Below are positions 61,315 to 64,000 of a stretch of 64,000 nt of DNA, one piece after another. Both the position numbers and the translations under genes were made by a program. How positions within the stretch are numbered: position 1 is the first letter of the stretch; each line of letters begins with the position of its first letter. The notes beneath the pieces are model-generated. The model worked only from the letters and a program-made list of their open reading frames with translations, did no database searches and was not told the origin of the DNA. Location of the stretch: assembly GCF_030489605.1 (NCBI RefSeq), contig NZ_JAUKFY010000008.1, forward strand, positions 1-64,000. The letters run 5' to 3'. Source of the DNA: Brevibacillus laterosporus (GTDB lineage Bacteria > Bacillota > Bacilli > Brevibacillales > Brevibacillaceae).

Positions 61315-62328
61315 ATGAGAAAAGTAACAGGTTTTATCATGTCTGTTGGATTAGCGTTGTCATTAGCTGCATGTGGTGCTGCACCAACTGCAAAGCAGGA
61401 GGGAGTAACAGCAGCTGGACAAGGTGAATCAGATAAGCAGGTCAAAATTGGTGTATCCCAATTTGTACAGCATCCTGCCCTAGATTCCATTTATCAAGGA
61501 ATTAAGGATGGATTAAAAGATAAAGGCTATGAAGAGGGTAAGAACCTGGAAGTAGATTATCAGAACGCAAACGGCGAACTGAATAATACCATCACAATTG
61601 CTCAGAAATTTGCCAGCGACAAGAAAGACGTGGCAGTGGCGATTGCTACTCCATCCGCTCAAGCGTTGGCTAAAGCTATTGAAGATGTTCCAGTAGTATT
61701 TACTACAGTAACAGATCCTGTGTCAGCAGGATTAGTGCCTTCTTTAGATAAACCAGATAAGAATGTAACAGGAACTTCTGATAAATTGTCAATGGAAGTG
61801 CAGTTGAAGCTCGTTCAAAAGTTCATTCCTACCATCAAAAAAATCGGTGTCATCTATACTACATCAGAAGTAAATGCAGAGGTTCAGGTTAAGGATTTAC
61901 AGGCGGCTGGTCAAAAAATGGGTATCGAAGTAGTCCCAGCAGGCATCAGCAGTCAAAATGAAGTGCAAATGGGCGCTCAATCCTTAATTGGCAAAGTGGA
62001 AGCTATTTTTATCCCGATTGATAATACAGTGGTTGCTTCCATTGAAGGCGTGCTTGGTGTAGCGGAGAAGGCGAAAGTACCGGTGTTTGCATCCGATATG
62101 GATACTGTGAAACGCGGTGCAGTGGCTACGTATGGCATTGATTATTACAAGATGGGCAAACAGACCGGGGAAATGGTCGGGCGTATTCTGAATGGTCAGA
62201 GTGTGGCAAATACACCGGTTGAAGTTGGAAAGGATACCGAATTAGTCATTAACGAGAAGGCTGCTCAAAAGTTTGGTTTGACTATTTCAGATGATTTGCG
62301 TAAAGAAGCGAAAGAAATCGTGAAATAA
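61315..62328 (+). CDS. ABC substrate-binding lipoprotein (TrpX-like family)
   Basis: The 337-residue lipoprotein has signal peptide MRKVTGFIMSVGLALSLAAC with Cys20. The mature domain matches the pfam04392-type ABC substrate-binding fold: KQVKIGVSQFVQHPALDSIYQGIKDGLKDKGY, VAIATPSAQALAKAI, VVFTTVTDPVSAGLVPS and TYGIDYYKMGKQTGEMVGRIL. Some relatives are tryptophan-binding TrpX in streptococci; no T-box leader is visible here, so the ligand is open. GAGGAGGAG precedes the ATG. First gene of an importer operon. Confidence 0.9.
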   Translation: MRKVTGFIMSVGLALSLAACGAAPTAKQEGVTAAGQGESDKQVKIGVSQFVQHPALDSIYQGIKDGLKDKGYEEGKNLEVDYQNANGELNNTITIAQKFASDKKDVAVAIATPSAQALAKAIEDVPVVFTTVTDPVSAGLVPSLDKPDKNVTGTSDKLSMEVQLKLVQKFIPTIKKIGVIYTTSEVNAEVQVKDLQAAGQKMGIEVVPAGISSQNEVQMGAQSLIGKVEAIFIPIDNTVVASIEGVLGVAEKAKVPVFASDMDTVKRGAVATYGIDYYKMGKQTGEMVGRILNGQSVANTPVEVGKDTELVINEKAAQKFGLTISDDLRKEAKEIVK

Positions 62329-62331
62329 CAA

Positions 62332-62357
62332 AGGGGGCAGCGATGCCCTCTTTTTGG
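62332..62357 (+). terminator. attenuating hairpin after the binding-protein gene
   Basis: AGGGGGCA pairs with TGCCCTCT (one G-U) around GCGA, followed by TTTTT. Inside the operon, it should reduce expression of the membrane and ATPase genes relative to the binding protein. Confidence 0.75.
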
Positions 62358-62454
62358 CGTGCGATTAGACGAGGTACTGCTTGGAGAGAGCAAAAATCCT
62401 TTGATGCAGATAATTGGAGATTAGTAAGCTGAGACGAGCACAGGAGGATGACAG

Positions 62455-63384
62455 ATGAGTGTAGCAATGATGGGAGCTTTGGAACAAGGATTATTATTTG
62501 CTGTAATGGCTTTAGGTGTTTATCTTACGTTTCGCATTCTTACCTTTCCTGATTTAACAGTAGACGGGAGCTTTGCCTTAGGTGGAGCAATGGCAGCTAC
62601 CTTGATTTCGGAAGGAACAAATCCTGTATTAGCTACTTTAGTTGCTACAGGAGGGGGAGCATTAGCAGGAGCTTTTACAGGAGTACTTACTACGAAGGGG
62701 AAAATTAACGGGCTCCTTGCAGGGATTTTAACCATGATTGCCCTATATTCGATTAATTTACGGATAATGGGTAAATCAAATGTTCCCCTGTTACGTGAAA
62801 CGACACTGTATTCAATGGCAAAGGATATGTCTATTCCAGACTTCACGGTGAATGGCATTACATTGTTTTCGGGAGTTGCGTTGCTTTTCCTAGTGGGAGT
62901 TTTCATCTTAAAAGGAGCCTTAGATTATTTTTTACATTCTGATATAGGGCTTGATCTGCGTGCTACTGGAGATAATCCAACTATGATACGGAGCTATGGG
63001 GTTGGTACGGATGGAACGTTAATTATGGGACTGGCCTTATCTAATGCACTGGTGGCCTTATCTGGGGCGCTAATTGCCCAATTTCAAGGATTTGGCGATG
63101 TAAACATGGGAATCGGCATGATTATCATCGGGCTCGCCTCTGTTATTATTGGGGAAGTGATTGTTGGCGATAAGAGCATCATGAGAGCTACCTTTGCAGT
63201 TATTATTGGCTCCTTATTGTACCGATTTGTCATTACTTATGCATTAAAAGTTGGTTTGTCGCCTGGCGATATGAAGCTGATTACCGCTTTACTAGTGATT
63301 GTGGCACTTACTTTACCGAATGTTTTGCGTGGGATGAATAAGCACCTGCCTGTCCTAGGTAAAGGAGGGAATAAATCATGCTAA
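62455..63384 (+). CDS. ABC transporter permease (TrpY-like)
   Basis: The 309-residue membrane protein has eight or nine segments: GLLFAVMALGVYLTFRILTFPDLTVDGSFALGGAMAA at the N terminus and DLRATGDNPTMIRSYGVGTDGTLIMGLALSNALVALSGALIAQFQGF in the centre, typical of branched-chain-type permeases paired with pfam04392 binding proteins. AGGAGG precedes the ATG. Its stop overlaps the ATPase start by 7 bp. Confidence 0.93.
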   Translation: MSVAMMGALEQGLLFAVMALGVYLTFRILTFPDLTVDGSFALGGAMAATLISEGTNPVLATLVATGGGALAGAFTGVLTTKGKINGLLAGILTMIALYSINLRIMGKSNVPLLRETTLYSMAKDMSIPDFTVNGITLFSGVALLFLVGVFILKGALDYFLHSDIGLDLRATGDNPTMIRSYGVGTDGTLIMGLALSNALVALSGALIAQFQGFGDVNMGIGMIIIGLASVIIGEVIVGDKSIMRATFAVIIGSLLYRFVITYALKVGLSPGDMKLITALLVIVALTLPNVLRGMNKHLPVLGKGGNKSC

Positions 63385-64000
63385 AGCTAACAGATGTGTC
63401 TAAGCTGTTTTATAGAGGAACTGTAAACGAGAAGATTGCTTTACAGCAAATTCATTTACATTTGAAGCCGGGCGATTTTGTAACCGTAATAGGCAGTAAT
63501 GGAGCGGGTAAATCAACATTGCTAAATATGATCGGCGGAGCCTTGTTGCCGGATGGTGGACAAGTATGTATTGATGGGCAGGATGTAACACGCAGGGGAG
63601 AGCATCAACGCGCTAAATATATAGGTAGAGTATTCCAAGACCCAATGGCGGGAACCGCACCCCATATGACTATTGAGGAAAATCTAGCTATCGCACTAGC
63701 GCGAGGGGAGCGTAGGTTGTTCCGACTAGGGGTTACGAAGTCAAAACGGAGCTTCTTTCGCGAACAATTGAGCATTTTGGAGCAAGGGCTGGAAGATCGC
63801 TTGCAGGCTAAGGTAGGCCTGTTATCTGGAGGCCAACGTCAAGCTCTAAGCTTGTTAATGGCAACCTTGACGAAGCCAAAAATCTTGCTGTTAGATGAAC
63901 ATACCGCAGCGCTTGATCCGAAGCGGGCGGCACTGATAACCGCACTGACTAAGCGAATTGTCGAACGTGATCAGCTAACGACTCTCATGGTCACACATAA
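63378..64000 (+). CDS. ABC transporter ATPase (TrpZ-like), cut by the window end
   Basis: ATG 63378 with AAGGAGGG upstream opens a frame that runs to the window edge without a stop (207 complete codons). Walker A is GSNGAGKST (39-47), the signature LSGGQRQALSL, Walker B ILLLDEHTAALDP and the H-loop His in MVTH is the last visible residue. Glu of Walker B is present. It completes the binding protein, permease and ATPase set; the C terminus is outside the window. Confidence 0.93.
   Translation, partial: MLKLTDVSKLFYRGTVNEKIALQQIHLHLKPGDFVTVIGSNGAGKSTLLNMIGGALLPDGGQVCIDGQDVTRRGEHQRAKYIGRVFQDPMAGTAPHMTIEENLAIALARGERRLFRLGVTKSKRSFFREQLSILEQGLEDRLQAKVGLLSGGQRQALSLLMATLTKPKILLLDEHTAALDPKRAALITALTKRIVERDQLTTLMVTH

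Overview
The window looks like a chromosomal segment of a low-GC, spore-former-type Firmicute of the Paenibacillaceae, most likely Brevibacillus (B. laterosporus-like). The grounds are the cggR-gap-pgk-tpiA-gpmI-eno order followed by secG-rnr-smpB-ssrA, strong AGGAGG ribosome sites with frequent GTG/TTG starts, Fur, Rex and CggR sites of the Bacillales type, and a ydaO-type riboswitch. The genus is an inference from gene order and protein flavour, not from a database match.

Layout. (1) 1-2357 is accessory. It holds the end of an unidentified gene, a roughly 1-kb segment bounded by 39-bp inverted repeats that carries one alpha/beta hydrolase, and a tyrosine recombinase beside tRNA-Arg(CCG). 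(2) 2433-17126 is core: rpoN (sigma-54), a glutaredoxin-like protein, the CggR-controlled glycolytic operon, a membrane-anchored cytochrome c, secG, RNase R, SmpB and tmRNA. (3) 17.2-24.3 kb is a variable block directly downstream of ssrA. It holds two unrecognised propeller-like proteins, a CD3324-family protein, a FusB-type EF-G-binding protein, a PhzF isomerase, a zinc-ribbon protein, ywbE, two tiny ORFs with a similar leader, and a broken beta-propeller lectin blade. (4) 24.4-34.5 kb: a DUF418 membrane protein diverges from an OmpR-type two-component system, followed by a complete dipeptide/oligopeptide ABC importer. (5) 34.8-38 kb: a Fur-controlled siderophore permease pair and binding protein without an ATPase. 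(6) 38-49.7 kb: secreted hydrolase, WG-repeat protein, DinB, TetR and DUF4188, Fur-controlled flavodoxin, a stalk-domain secreted protein, the BdbD/BdbC thiol oxidation pair, TetR and SMR efflux, and a ROK fructokinase. (7) 49.7-53.2 kb, mostly minus strand: MATE efflux pump under a MerR-type promoter, and a secreted CAP-domain protein under a cyclic-di-AMP riboswitch. (8) 53.6-57.6 kb: a PAS-AAA sigma-54 activator with its target GntP permease and 3-hydroxybutyrate dehydrogenase. (9) 58-61 kb: adhE under Rex/FNR-like sites. (10) 61.3-64 kb: an ABC importer of the TrpXYZ-like type, cut by the window edge.

The most informative signals lie in non-coding DNA. A near-consensus sigma-54 -24/-12 element overlaps the sigma-A promoter of rpoN itself. 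Three identical-length TCC-N8-GGA sites lie between the sigma-54 activator gene and a -24/-12 promoter. A c-di-AMP riboswitch sits directly upstream of a CAP-domain gene. The inverted-repeat-bounded hydrolase cassette has ends that coincide with two terminator T-tracts.
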